In this document: positions 15,823-24,082 of the stretch, piece by piece
How positions within the stretch are numbered: the stretch's first letter is position 1
Layout: every line of letters begins with the position of its first letter
Source: Micromonospora sp. M71_S20
Lineage (GTDB): Bacteria; Actinomycetota; Actinomycetes; Mycobacteriales; Micromonosporaceae
Length of the DNA stretch: 64,000 nt
Direction: 5' to 3'
Assembly: GCF_003664255.1 (NCBI RefSeq)
Contig: NZ_RCCV01000001.1
Span: forward strand, 248,001-312,000
Position numbers and translations under genes: made by a program
The notes under the pieces: generated by a model
What the model was told of the DNA's origin: nothing
The model's database searches: none
The model's input: only the letters and a program-made list of their open reading frames with translations

Positions 15823-17979
15823 TCAGGAGGTGGTGAGGACGACGAGCTGCTGGGTCGCCCGGGTCATCGCGACGTAGCGGTCGACCGCGCCTTCGACCCC
15901 GTCGCCGAAGGCCTCCGGGTCGACGAGGACGACCAGGTCGAACTCGAGCCCCTTCGACAGCTCCGGGGTCAGCGACCGGACGCGGGGCGTCGCCCGGAAC
16001 GTGGGGTCGCCGATGACGCAGGCGACCCCCTCGGCGTGGGCGGCGAGCCAGGTGTCGAGGATCGCGTCCCGGTCAGCGGCGGATCCGCGTACGACGGGAA
16101 CGCCGCCGCTGCGGATGGAGGTCGGCACGTTGGCGTCCGGGAGCACGGCCCGGATGACCGGCTCGGCCTCCGTCATGACCTCCTCCGGCGTCCGGTAGTT
16201 GATGCTCAGGGAGGCCAGGGTGATCCGGTCGAGCCCGATCCGCTCCAGCCGTTCCTGCCACGACTCCGGGAAACCGTGCCTGGCCTGGGCGCGGTCGCCG
16301 ACGATGGTGAAGCTGCGGGACGGGCAGCGCAGCAGCAGCATCTGCCACTCGGCGTCGGTCAGCTCCTGCGCCTCGTCCACGACGATGTGCGCGAACGGGC
16401 CGGCGAGCAGGTCCTGCTCGACATCGGGCAGTACGGTCTCATCGACCAGGGCGTCCTGGAGGTCCAGTTGGCGCAGGCTCGACAGCACACCTTCGCCGTC
16501 GTCGTAGACGTGGGCCGCGATGAGGTCGTCCACGACCGTCGCCATGCGCGTGCGTTCGACGGCGACGACGGCCTCGTGCCGGCGCCTGCGCCCGGACGCC
16601 TCCGGGTCGCCGAGCCGCGGCCGTGCCGCGTCCAGCAGCGGCAGGTCCGACACCGTCCAGGCCTGGGCGTCGCGGCGCTGCAACCTGCGGACCTCGTCGG
16701 GGCTGAGCCAGGGGGCGCACGTGCGCAGGTAGGCGGGCACCGACCACAGGTCGCCGACGAGGTCGGTCGCCTCGATCAGCGGCCAGGCGCGGTTGAAGGT
16801 CGTACGCAGCTCCCTGTTTCGCAGCAGCGACCTGCGGACCAGCTCGTCCGGCTCGTCGCCGTCGTACCTGTCCGTCAGGATCGTGAGCAGCTCTTCCCAG
16901 ACCTCGTCACGCGCCTCGTTGTGCGGGGTACCGGACCCCGGCGCCTCGAACGCCACGGCCCAGTCGTCGGCGCTGAGCCAGATGTCGGACTCGTCGGTCG
17001 CGACCGTCATCCCCTCCGTCGGCGGCTCCTCGTAGAACCTGACCGCCGCCTCGATCGCCCGCACCAGGTCCGCGGACGACTTCAGGCGGGCCACCTCCGG
17101 GTCGGTCTCGACGGTCGCCACGGCGCCCTCCGGGACGAGGTCCCGCAGGGTGCACGTCTGCACGTCCTCCTCGCCGAGGCTGGGTAGGACGTCGGCGACG
17201 TAGGCCAGGTAGGGCTGGTGCGGCCCGACGAACAGCACGCCGCCGCGGCGGTGACCGAGGCGGGGGTCGGCGTAGAGCAGGTACGCGGTGCGGTGCAGAG
17301 CGACGACGGTCTTCCCCGTGCCGGGACCGCCGTCGACGACGAGCGCGCCGCGCGAGCCCGCCCGGATGATGGCGTCCTGGTCGGCCTGGATCGTGCTGAG
17401 CACGTCGCGCATCCGGGTCGACCGGCTGCCGCCCAGGCTGGCGATGAAGGCGGACTGGTCGTCGAGCGCGGCGGCGTGCCCCTCGAACCCGTCCGGGGTG
17501 AACACCTCGTCCCAGTAGTCGGTGATCCGGCCACGGGTCCAGCGGTACCTGCGACGGCTCGCCAGACCCATCGGGTTGGCATGGGTCGCGCCGAAGAACG
17601 GCTCGGCCGCGGGGGAACGCCAGTCGAGCAGCAGCCGACGCCCCGCGCCGTCCGTCAGGCCACGTCGTCCGACGTACACGGGTTCGGGGTCGTCCGCACC
17701 GACCATGTGTCCGAGGCACAGGTCCATCCCGAAGCGACGCAGTGTGCGCAGTCGGGCGGTGAGCCGCCGGATCTCCGTGTCCCGGTCGACCGCCTGCCGG
17801 CCCTTGCCGCCGGGCGCCCTGCGCTCGGCGTCAAGGCGGTCGGACAGCTCGGTGGTCAACTGATCGAGGCTCGCCGCGATGGCCGTGAAGTGGCGCTCGT
17901 CGCCCGCGATCAGCGTCGGGTCCGCCTTGGCGGAGAGATGGTCGGGAAGGTCGAACGCACTCGTGGTCAGAGGGCTCAC
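15823..17979 (-). CDS. helR: HelR, RNA polymerase-recycling SF1 helicase-like ATPase
   Basis: A 718-residue UvrD-like superfamily 1 protein of the HelD/HelR group. An N-terminal helical arm (about residues 28-85) precedes the first RecA domain, with Walker A GGPGTGKT at 217-224. Walker B is in HIVVDEAQELTDAEW, followed by TIVGDRAQ, LSINYRTPEEV and the C-terminal VDRYVAMTRATQQLVVL. HelR-type proteins dislodge rifamycins from RNA polymerase and recycle stalled enzyme, giving intrinsic rifamycin resistance. The RAE-like site upstream supports HelR rather than a DNA helicase. GTG 17979 has GGAG about 8 bases before it; an upstream in-frame start adds only a low-complexity segment. Confidence 0.85.
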   Translation of the reverse strand: MSPLTTSAFDLPDHLSAKADPTLIAGDERHFTAIAASLDQLTTELSDRLDAERRAPGGKGRQAVDRDTEIRRLTARLRTLRRFGMDLCLGHMVGADDPEPVYVGRRGLTDGAGRRLLLDWRSPAAEPFFGATHANPMGLASRRRYRWTRGRITDYWDEVFTPDGFEGHAAALDDQSAFIASLGGSRSTRMRDVLSTIQADQDAIIRAGSRGALVVDGGPGTGKTVVALHRTAYLLYADPRLGHRRGGVLFVGPHQPYLAYVADVLPSLGEEDVQTCTLRDLVPEGAVATVETDPEVARLKSSADLVRAIEAAVRFYEEPPTEGMTVATDESDIWLSADDWAVAFEAPGSGTPHNEARDEVWEELLTILTDRYDGDEPDELVRRSLLRNRELRTTFNRAWPLIEATDLVGDLWSVPAYLRTCAPWLSPDEVRRLQRRDAQAWTVSDLPLLDAARPRLGDPEASGRRRRHEAVVAVERTRMATVVDDLIAAHVYDDGEGVLSSLRQLDLQDALVDETVLPDVEQDLLAGPFAHIVVDEAQELTDAEWQMLLLRCPSRSFTIVGDRAQARHGFPESWQERLERIGLDRITLASLSINYRTPEEVMTEAEPVIRAVLPDANVPTSIRSGGVPVVRGSAADRDAILDTWLAAHAEGVACVIGDPTFRATPRVRSLTPELSKGLEFDLVVLVDPEAFGDGVEGAVDRYVAMTRATQQLVVLTTS

Positions 17980-18195
17980 GTCGTCAGCTCCGATCTCGTT
18001 CTGGGCCCTGGCCCGGCGACACCGGTCAGCCGCGCCGGGAACTCCTCGTCCGTGGCGCACTCAGCCGCATTCACGCGCCGGGTGCCGCGAGTTCCACCAG
18101 CGGTTCGACGTCCCCCGTTCGACGACGACACACGCGTTCAGCGAATTCCGTTTCCGCTGGTCCGGGCCTCGGCGGGTGATTCTGCGGCACGACCC

Positions 18196-18214
18196 GGGTC
18201 TTGCCGCAAGCCCC
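18196..18214 (-). promoter_or_regulatory. Rifamycin-associated element (RAE)-like site of helR
   Basis: The minus strand reads GGGGCTTGCGGCAAGACCC, a 19-mer whose halves pair at 8 of 9 positions around a central G. It agrees with the RAE motif described upstream of rifamycin-resistance genes, as I recall it. It lies 217 bases upstream of the helR start. A palindrome GACCCGGGTC (18191-18200) overlaps its downstream edge, and an A+T-rich CATATAG (minus strand) lies just upstream and may be part of the promoter. Confidence 0.75.
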
Positions 18215-18234
18215 CCGGTGCGCTATATGTTGAG

Positions 18235-18264
18235 AAGGGAAAGGAGCGGATGTTCCTTTCCCTT
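18235..18264. promoter_or_regulatory. 11-bp perfect inverted repeat next to the RAE
   Basis: AAGGGAAAGGA (18235-18245) and TCCTTTCCCTT (18254-18264) flank an 8-base loop. It is 20 bases from the RAE, on the upstream side relative to helR. The purine/pyrimidine-rich arms are unusual for this genome. It could be an operator for a second regulator or a hairpin in an antisense transcript. Confidence 0.5.
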
Positions 18265-18487
18265 TGTCGTTGCCGGGGCGAATAGCATTTCGCGAACCGA
18301 ACGCGCCGGGGCGCCGCCGATACCGCACCGCTTTCCCGAACCACGCCGGGCACCGGTCTGCGGACCGGCCGCGGAGTCCTCGAAGCGTGCCTCGGCGGCC
18401 GCGACGGTCCTGCCGGCTGAGCGGTCTGTGTCCCTTCGCGCGAACGACCACGAAGGCACCCACAAACCCTGGGAGATGTCACACCCG

Positions 18488-18513
18488 TCGATTAGAATGT
18501 ATGTACTAATCGA
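18488..18513 (+). promoter_or_regulatory. Palindromic operator overlapping a -10 box
   Basis: TCGATTAG (18488-18495) and CTAATCGA (18506-18513) form a perfect 8-bp dyad with a 10-base spacer. TAGAAT at 18493-18498 fits a -10 element, placing transcription start inside the dyad. The core GAATGTATGTAC agrees with six of the eight fixed bases of the LexA-type GAACNNNNGTTC box, so an SOS link is possible. Confidence 0.5.
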
Positions 18514-18536
18514 GGCCCTGACCTGGGAGGACGCCC

Positions 18537-19181
18537 GTGACCACGCCCGCCTCCGCCCCACCCACCCCCTACGCCACCCTGCTCGGCTTCACCCGCTACG
18601 TCGACCGCACCGGCCCGACGAAGGCCACCTTCGTCGGGGGCCTGCGCAAGCAGCGGGCCAGCCGCTCCGGCTTCAACCCGCACGGCCAGTTCGTCAAGGC
18701 GCTCAAGGCCGACATCGCCTTCCACACCGGGGGCACCCACCTCGACCAGGTGGTCGACGTGGTCAAGCCCCGCTGGCGACCGCTCTACCAGGCCCTCGTT
18801 CCCGGCGCGACGGCCTGGCTGCGCTCCCTCGGCGAGCCGAGGGAGGTCGACCTCGCCCAGACCCGCGACGCGCTCGCGATGCTGGGCGACCTGCCCGTCA
18901 AGGTCAACCCCCAGTTCGGCGTACGGCACGCCGACGGTCGCGTCGAGGCCGTCCGACTGCACTTCGACGAGGCGCCGCCCAGCGAGGAGGCGACGCTCGC
19001 CACCCTGCACCTGATGGCCCGGCACATGGACGCGGTGCTGCCGCACGCCGAGCCGGTCCTGGTCGACGTCCGTCGCGGCGAGGCCCACCGCATGCCCGCC
19101 GACGCCCGTTCGGAGCAGATCGAGCGCTGGCTGGCCGGCGAGGCGGCGGCCTTCCGGGCCATCTGGGCCACCGCCGCCTGA
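18537..19181 (+). CDS. Hypothetical protein behind a palindromic promoter
   Basis: A 214-residue soluble protein I do not recognise. There is no signal peptide or membrane helix. It has a basic middle (TKATFVGGLRKQRASRSGF), a helix-rich centre and a C-terminal section with KVNPQFGVRHADGRVEAVRLHF, then LVDVRRGEAHR. Those two strands have a loose resemblance to PD-(D/E)XK nuclease cores (acidic residue, strand, acidic residue), but no motif is complete. GTG 18537 follows GGGAGG by 6 bases. The operator upstream implies tight regulation, possibly by DNA damage. Confidence 0.6.
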   Translation: MTTPASAPPTPYATLLGFTRYVDRTGPTKATFVGGLRKQRASRSGFNPHGQFVKALKADIAFHTGGTHLDQVVDVVKPRWRPLYQALVPGATAWLRSLGEPREVDLAQTRDALAMLGDLPVKVNPQFGVRHADGRVEAVRLHFDEAPPSEEATLATLHLMARHMDAVLPHAEPVLVDVRRGEAHRMPADARSEQIERWLAGEAAAFRAIWATAA

Positions 19182-19306
19182 TCCCTTCCCACCACCCGAT
19201 CCGCTCGCCCGGTCCGGCCGACACGGCCGGGCCGGGCGCCGACCGAAAGCCCACATCCCGGGCGGCGGATCGACACGACGCCCAGCATCGTGAATCATCT
19301 ATCTTC

Positions 19307-21091
19307 ATGACCACCGGGTCCACGGACGCCCGTCCGCCCGCCGAGATCGCCGACCACGACCAGGTTCCCGCTCCCAGGAACCCCGGCCGGCGGGAGCGGT
19401 GGAGCTGGCTGCGCCATGAATGGACACTGGCGGTGCTCGGCGCGCTGCTGCTGGCGGTGGTGCTGACCTGGCCGACGATGCGGCATCCGGCGAGCACCAT
19501 TCCCGGCGACATCGGCGACCCCACGTTGCAGGCGTGGCAGATGGCCTGGGCCGGGCACGCCGTGCTCAACAACCCGGCCGGTCTCTGGCACTCCAACACG
19601 TTCTTCCCCGAGACCTACACGTACGCCTACAGCGACACCCTGCTCGGATACGCCCCGTTCGGGATGCTCGGCTCGGGCTTCGAGGCCGCCCTGGTCCGGT
19701 ACAACGTGATGTACGTGCTGGTGCACGCGCTGGCCTTCGTCGGGGCGTACGCGCTGGTCCGGCAACTCGGGGCGGGCCGGCTGGGCGGGGCGGTCGCCGG
19801 GATCGCGTGGGCGTACGCGCCCTGGCGGCTGGCGCACTCGGGCCACCTGAACATCCTGTCCAGCGGCGGGATCGCCTTGTGCCTGGCGATGCTGGCCCGC
19901 GGGCACGGCTGGTCGCTGCGGCACGGCTACCGGCCGGAGCGACGGCGTCCGGGCTGGGCCCTGGCGGGGTGGCTCGTCGCCGCCTGGCAGATCAGCCTGG
20001 GCTTCGGCATCGGGCTGCCGCTGGTGTACTTCCTGCTGGCCGCGGTGCTGGTCGGGGCCGGCGGCTACGGCTGGTCGTGGTGGCGGCGCGGGCGACGTCC
20101 CGCGTTCGGCCGGCGGCTGCTGGTCGCCGACCTGGTCGGCGGGGCCGTCTTCGGCGCGGCCACGCTGCTGCTGGGCCTGGTCTACCTGCGGGTCGTCGAC
20201 CTCAACCCGCAGGCCGAGCGGTCGCTGGCCTGGACGGAGATGTTCTCGCCGCCGCTGATCGGCTTCGTCACCGCCCCGGCGGACTCGTGGTGGTGGGGCG
20301 AGCGGCACGCGGCGGCCCGGGAACAGCTGTCCTGGCCGCCGGAGATGGCGTTGCTGCCCGGGATGGTCCTGCTCGCGTTGGCCGCGGCGGGGCTGTTCGT
20401 CTCGGTGTTTCCGGCCCGGCACCGGATCGCGTTGGGGCTCGGCGTGCTCGGCACGGTGCTGCTGGGCCTGGGCGTCACCCTCGGCGGCGACGGCGATCCG
20501 GGCTACCTGACGCTGTCGAAGCACCTGCCGGGCTGGGACGCGTTGCGGACGCCGGGCCGGATGATGCACTGGACCAGCCTGCTGCTGGCGGTGCTGGCGG
20601 CGGGCACGGTGACGGTGTTCGCCACGGCGGTGCGGCGGTGGTCGTCCCGGGGCTGGGCCAGGTTCCTCGCACCGGTGCTCCTGCTGGTGCCGCTGGCCCT
20701 GGTCGGGCTGGAGGGGGTCAACCGGACGGCGCATCCGGTGGTGCCGACGCCGCCGGCCGCGATGCGTACGGCGGGGGAACCGATGCTGGTGCTGCCCGCC
20801 GGCGGCGCGGTCGACCTGATCTTCATGTTGTGGACGACGGACGGGTTCCCCCGGGTGACGAACGGGCTGGCCGGGTTCGAGCCGGTCACCCAGGCGCAGA
20901 CCCGGGCCGCGACGGCCGCCTTCCCCGATCCGGGCAGCGTGGCGTACCTGCGGGGCATCGGGGTGCGGTCCGTGGTGGCGCTGCCGGGCTGGACCGCCGG
21001 GACGCCCTGGGAGGGCATCGCGGAGCGGCCGTTCGAGGGGCTCGGCATCACCCGGGAGGAGATCGATGGTGTGCTGGTCTACCGCCTCTGA
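19307..21091 (+). CDS. Polytopic membrane protein, GT-C/YfhO-like
   Basis: A 594-residue protein with about ten hydrophobic segments between residues 38 and 480 and a soluble C-terminal portion. The first extracytoplasmic loop (STIPGDIGDPTLQAWQMAWAGHAV) contains paired acidic residues, as in GT-C glycosyltransferases that use polyprenyl-phosphate sugars. The next gene encodes a GtrB/DPM1-like enzyme that would supply such a donor. The ATG at 19307 starts a basic cytoplasmic segment; upstream codons belong to a shadow frame. Sugar and acceptor are unknown. Confidence 0.65.
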   Translation: MTTGSTDARPPAEIADHDQVPAPRNPGRRERWSWLRHEWTLAVLGALLLAVVLTWPTMRHPASTIPGDIGDPTLQAWQMAWAGHAVLNNPAGLWHSNTFFPETYTYAYSDTLLGYAPFGMLGSGFEAALVRYNVMYVLVHALAFVGAYALVRQLGAGRLGGAVAGIAWAYAPWRLAHSGHLNILSSGGIALCLAMLARGHGWSLRHGYRPERRRPGWALAGWLVAAWQISLGFGIGLPLVYFLLAAVLVGAGGYGWSWWRRGRRPAFGRRLLVADLVGGAVFGAATLLLGLVYLRVVDLNPQAERSLAWTEMFSPPLIGFVTAPADSWWWGERHAAAREQLSWPPEMALLPGMVLLALAAAGLFVSVFPARHRIALGLGVLGTVLLGLGVTLGGDGDPGYLTLSKHLPGWDALRTPGRMMHWTSLLLAVLAAGTVTVFATAVRRWSSRGWARFLAPVLLLVPLALVGLEGVNRTAHPVVPTPPAAMRTAGEPMLVLPAGGAVDLIFMLWTTDGFPRVTNGLAGFEPVTQAQTRAATAAFPDPGSVAYLRGIGVRSVVALPGWTAGTPWEGIAERPFEGLGITREEIDGVLVYRL

Positions 21092-21151
21092 CCGGGGCGG
21101 CGCGGGGCCGCGCGGCGCGGGCCGGGGGTCCTCGGGCACCGGCCGGGCGGG

Positions 21152-22243
21152 GTGACGCGGGTGCTCCTGTCGCTGGTGGTGCCCTGCTTCAACGAGGAAG
21201 CCTCGGTGGAGCGGCTGCACACCGCGGTGACCGCCGCGGTCGCGGAGCTGTCCGACGTCGACATCGAGGTGGTGTACGTCGACGACGGCAGCTCCGACGG
21301 CACCCTCGTGGCGCTGCGCCGCCTCGCCGCCGCCGATCCCACCGTGCGCTACACGTCGCTGAGCCGCAACTTCGGCAAGGAGGCGGCGATGCTGGCCGGG
21401 CTGGAGCGGGCCACCGGGGACGCGGTGGTCATAATGGACGCCGACCTCCAGCATCCGCCACGGCTGCTGCCCGACATGGTGGCGTTGTACCGGCAGGGTT
21501 TCGACCAGGTGATCGCGCGCCGGGACCGGCGTGGTGACCGGTTCGTCCGGATGCTGGCCTCGCGGTCCTTCTACCGGGTGGTCAACTGGTGGATCGACGT
21601 GCGGCTGCTGGACGGGGCGGGTGACTTCCGGCTGCTGTCCCGGCTGGCGGTGGACGCGGTGCTGGCGATGCCGGAGTACAACCGCTTCTCGAAGGGGCTG
21701 TTCTCCTGGATCGGCTTCCGGACGGTGGTGGTCGCGCACGGCAACGAGACCCGGCAGGCGGGCCGGAGCAGGTGGACGTTCGGCAAGCTGTTCAACTACG
21801 CGTTCGACGGGCTGCTGTCGTTCAACAACCGGCCGCTGCGGCTGGCGATCTACGGCGGCCTGTTCCTCACCCTGATCGCGGTGGTCTACATGGCCTGGGT
21901 GGTCGCCGACGCCGTCAGCAAGGGGATCGACGTTCCCGGCTACACCACCATCATCGTCAGCGTGATCGGTCTCGGCGGCATCCAGATGACGATCCTGGGC
22001 GTGATCGGGGAGTACATCGGCCGGATCTACTACGAGACCAAGCGTCGGCCGCACTACCTGGTCCAGGAGACCGAGGACCTGGTCACGGAGAGCGGGGAGG
22101 CGCCCCGGGTGCCGGACCAGCCGGCGGTGCACCCGGTCGAGCGGGTCCGGCAGGGCGGGCCGGCCCGCGAGGACCTCTCCCGGTACCGCTCGCTGCGGCG
22201 CGCCGCCGGCGAGTCCGTGGCGGGTGACGCGCGGCAGCCGTAG
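21152..22243 (+). CDS. GT2 polyprenyl-phosphate glycosyltransferase (GtrB/ArnC-like)
   Basis: A 363-residue enzyme. The N-terminal GT-A domain has LSLVVPCFNEEASV, VVYVDDGSSDGT and the metal-binding DADLQHPP, plus the NFGKEAAMLAGLERATGD nucleotide-site region. Two membrane helices follow at about residues 232-256 and 270-292 (GGLFLTLIAVVYMAWV, IIVSVIGLGGIQMTILGVIGEYIGRIY). This is the layout of enzymes that transfer a sugar from a nucleotide donor to undecaprenyl phosphate. A disordered charged tail of about 50 residues follows. It lies 60 bases after the GT-C-like gene, and the two probably form one pathway. The start is GTG. Confidence 0.85.
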   Translation: MTRVLLSLVVPCFNEEASVERLHTAVTAAVAELSDVDIEVVYVDDGSSDGTLVALRRLAAADPTVRYTSLSRNFGKEAAMLAGLERATGDAVVIMDADLQHPPRLLPDMVALYRQGFDQVIARRDRRGDRFVRMLASRSFYRVVNWWIDVRLLDGAGDFRLLSRLAVDAVLAMPEYNRFSKGLFSWIGFRTVVVAHGNETRQAGRSRWTFGKLFNYAFDGLLSFNNRPLRLAIYGGLFLTLIAVVYMAWVVADAVSKGIDVPGYTTIIVSVIGLGGIQMTILGVIGEYIGRIYYETKRRPHYLVQETEDLVTESGEAPRVPDQPAVHPVERVRQGGPAREDLSRYRSLRRAAGESVAGDARQP

Positions 22244-22264
22244 CGGCCGCCGCGCGCGACCGCG

Positions 22265-23209
22265 TCAGGCGGTGAGGTACTTCGCCAGGTCGTCGAGGAT
22301 CTTGTTGGCGGCGCCGATGCCGATGCCGGTCATCCAGATCTCGTCGGAGACGACGTGCGACTTGCCCGCCTTGACCGCCGCCAGCCCCTTCCAGAGCGTC
22401 CCGCCGGTCACCTTGGCCTGCTCGGCGGCGGCCTTCTCGCCGTACGCCGTGACGAAGATGACGTCGCCGTCAACCTCGCCGATCCGCTCCGGGCTGACCC
22501 GGTCCATCCGCCGGTCCTCCTTGCCGGTGAGCTGCTGGCGCTCGGGGCGGCCCAGCCCGGTGTCGCCGATGACGATGCCGGAGAACGAGTCCGGCCCGTA
22601 CACCCGGATCTCGGTCGGCATGAAGCGGACGATGGAGACCTTGCGGTCGGCGGCGTCGCCGAGCTTGCCGCCGAACTCCCTGGCCCGCGTCTCGTACGCG
22701 GCCAGCAGGTCCTTGGCCTGCTGCTCCTTGCCGAGCGCCTTGCCGTCGAAGAGGAAGTTCTCCTTCCAGGTGATGCCGACCTTCTCGGTGAAGACGGTCG
22801 GCGCGATGGCGGCCAGCTCGTCGTAGAACTTCTCCTGGCGGAACTTGCTGCCCAGGATCAGGTCCGGCTTGAGGGCGTTGATGGCCTCCAGGTCGGGCTC
22901 GGTGAGCACCCCGACCTCCTTGATGCCGGCGAGCTTCTCCTCGCCGAAGTAGGTCGGCCAGCTCCGCGCCTCGCCGGCGGTGGCGGCGCCGACCGGTGTG
23001 ACGCCCAGTGTCAGGGCTGTGTCGATCTTGTCGGTGTCGAGCACGACGACGCGCTTGGGCTCCACCGGCACCTTGGTGGTGCCCATGGCGTGGACGATCT
23101 CCCGGGTCTGTCCGGTGGTGGTGTCGGCGACCGGGTCGCTCTCACCGCAGGCGGTGAGAGCGACGCCGAGGGCCAGCGCCGCGGTGAGGGCGGCGGCGAG
23201 ACGACGCAT
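22265..23209 (-). CDS. Iron-siderophore ABC transporter substrate-binding lipoprotein
   Basis: A 314-residue FecB/FhuD-type binding protein. A signal peptide ends in the lipobox GVALTAC, with Cys21 lipidated. Class III binding-protein features follow: KRVVVLDTDKIDTALTLGVTPVGA, ALKPDLILGSKFRQEKFYDELAAIAPTV and a long backbone helix around residue 170. It would capture a ferric siderophore outside the membrane. Its ATG overlaps the stop of the upstream ATPase gene by one base (TGATG), with AGGA ahead, indicating translational coupling. It is the last gene of the importer operon. Confidence 0.9.
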   Translation of the reverse strand: MRRLAAALTAALALGVALTACGESDPVADTTTGQTREIVHAMGTTKVPVEPKRVVVLDTDKIDTALTLGVTPVGAATAGEARSWPTYFGEEKLAGIKEVGVLTEPDLEAINALKPDLILGSKFRQEKFYDELAAIAPTVFTEKVGITWKENFLFDGKALGKEQQAKDLLAAYETRAREFGGKLGDAADRKVSIVRFMPTEIRVYGPDSFSGIVIGDTGLGRPERQQLTGKEDRRMDRVSPERIGEVDGDVIFVTAYGEKAAAEQAKVTGGTLWKGLAAVKAGKSHVVSDEIWMTGIGIGAANKILDDLAKYLTA

Positions 23210-24057
23210 CAGATTCCTTTCGAAGGGTGCGAGCCGGTCAGCGGCGTCGCCGCGTTCCCGGCGGGCAGGCGGGTCAGGGAGGGACTGGTGAGCGCGGGCA
23301 CCACCAGGGGCGCCCCGGTCACCGGGCAGGGCACGACCACGCAGTCGAGGCCGAAGACGTCCCGGACCAGGTCGGCGGTGAGGATCTCCCGGGGCGGCCC
23401 GGCGGCCACCACGGCACCGGAGCGCATGGCGATCAGGTGGTCGGCGTACCGGGCGGCCTGGTTGAGGTCGTGCAGCACGGCGACGACCGTACGGCCCCGC
23501 TCGACGCGCAGCCGGTGCAGCAGGTCCAGCACCTCCACCTGGTGGGCGAGGTCGAGGAAGGTGGTGGGCTCGTCCAGCAGCAGCGCCTCGGTGTCCTGGG
23601 CGAGGGTCATGGCAATCCAGACGCGCTGCCGCTGGCCGCCGGAGAGGGTGTCGACCGGCCGGTCCGCCAGCGCCGTCACGTCGGCGAGCGCCATGGCCCG
23701 GTCGACGGCGGCCCCGTCTGACTCCGACCACTGCCGCCACCACCGCTGGTACGGCTGCCGGCCCCGGCCGACCAGGTCCGCGACGGTCACCCCCTCGGGC
23801 ACCAGCGGGCTCTGCGGCAGCACGCCGAGGCGGCGGGCGACCTCGCGGGTCGGCAGGTCCCGGATGGCGGTGCCGTCCAGCAGCACGGCGCCGCGCCGGG
23901 GGGTGAGCAGGCGGGCCATGGTGCGCAGCAGGGTGGACTTGCCGCAGGCGTTCGGCCCGACGATCACCGTGAACGCGTCGCCGGGCAGCTCCAGGTCGAG
24001 CCCGTCCAGCACGGTCCGCTCGTCGTAGCCGGCGACCAGGTCGCGGGTGGAGAGCAT
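23209..24057 (-). CDS. Iron-siderophore ABC transporter ATPase
   Basis: A 282-residue ABC ATPase of the FepC/FecE type. Walker A is GPNACGKS (34-41), a Q-loop lies at LGVLPQSPLVP, the signature at DTLSGGQRQRVW, Walker B at ALLLDEPTTFLDL and the switch His at VLHDLNQAARYAD. It powers ferric-siderophore import with the two permeases encoded just upstream. ATG 24057 is preferred over an upstream in-frame start because homologues begin at MLSTRDL and it lies 25 bases after the permease stop. A ~50-residue C-terminal extension is of unknown role. Confidence 0.92.
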   Translation of the reverse strand: MLSTRDLVAGYDERTVLDGLDLELPGDAFTVIVGPNACGKSTLLRTMARLLTPRRGAVLLDGTAIRDLPTREVARRLGVLPQSPLVPEGVTVADLVGRGRQPYQRWWRQWSESDGAAVDRAMALADVTALADRPVDTLSGGQRQRVWIAMTLAQDTEALLLDEPTTFLDLAHQVEVLDLLHRLRVERGRTVVAVLHDLNQAARYADHLIAMRSGAVVAAGPPREILTADLVRDVFGLDCVVVPCPVTGAPLVVPALTSPSLTRLPAGNAATPLTGSHPSKGI

Positions 24058-24082
24058 CACGCCTCCTTGCCAGGGTGGGACA

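Larger units (their letters stand above)
17980..18536. other. Intergenic region between divergent helR and hypothetical gene, 557 bp
   Basis: It holds the RAE-like element, an 11-bp inverted repeat, a 10-bp palindrome and the palindromic promoter of the downstream gene, each listed separately. The ~200-base helR leader between 17980 and 18190 has no clear ORF with a ribosome site and no structure I can assign. Confidence 0.5.

Noticed and set aside
19295..22132. A 945-codon minus-strand frame antisense to the membrane glycosyltransferase pair
   Set aside because: His/Arg/Pro/Gln-rich low-complexity translation typical of a shadow frame.
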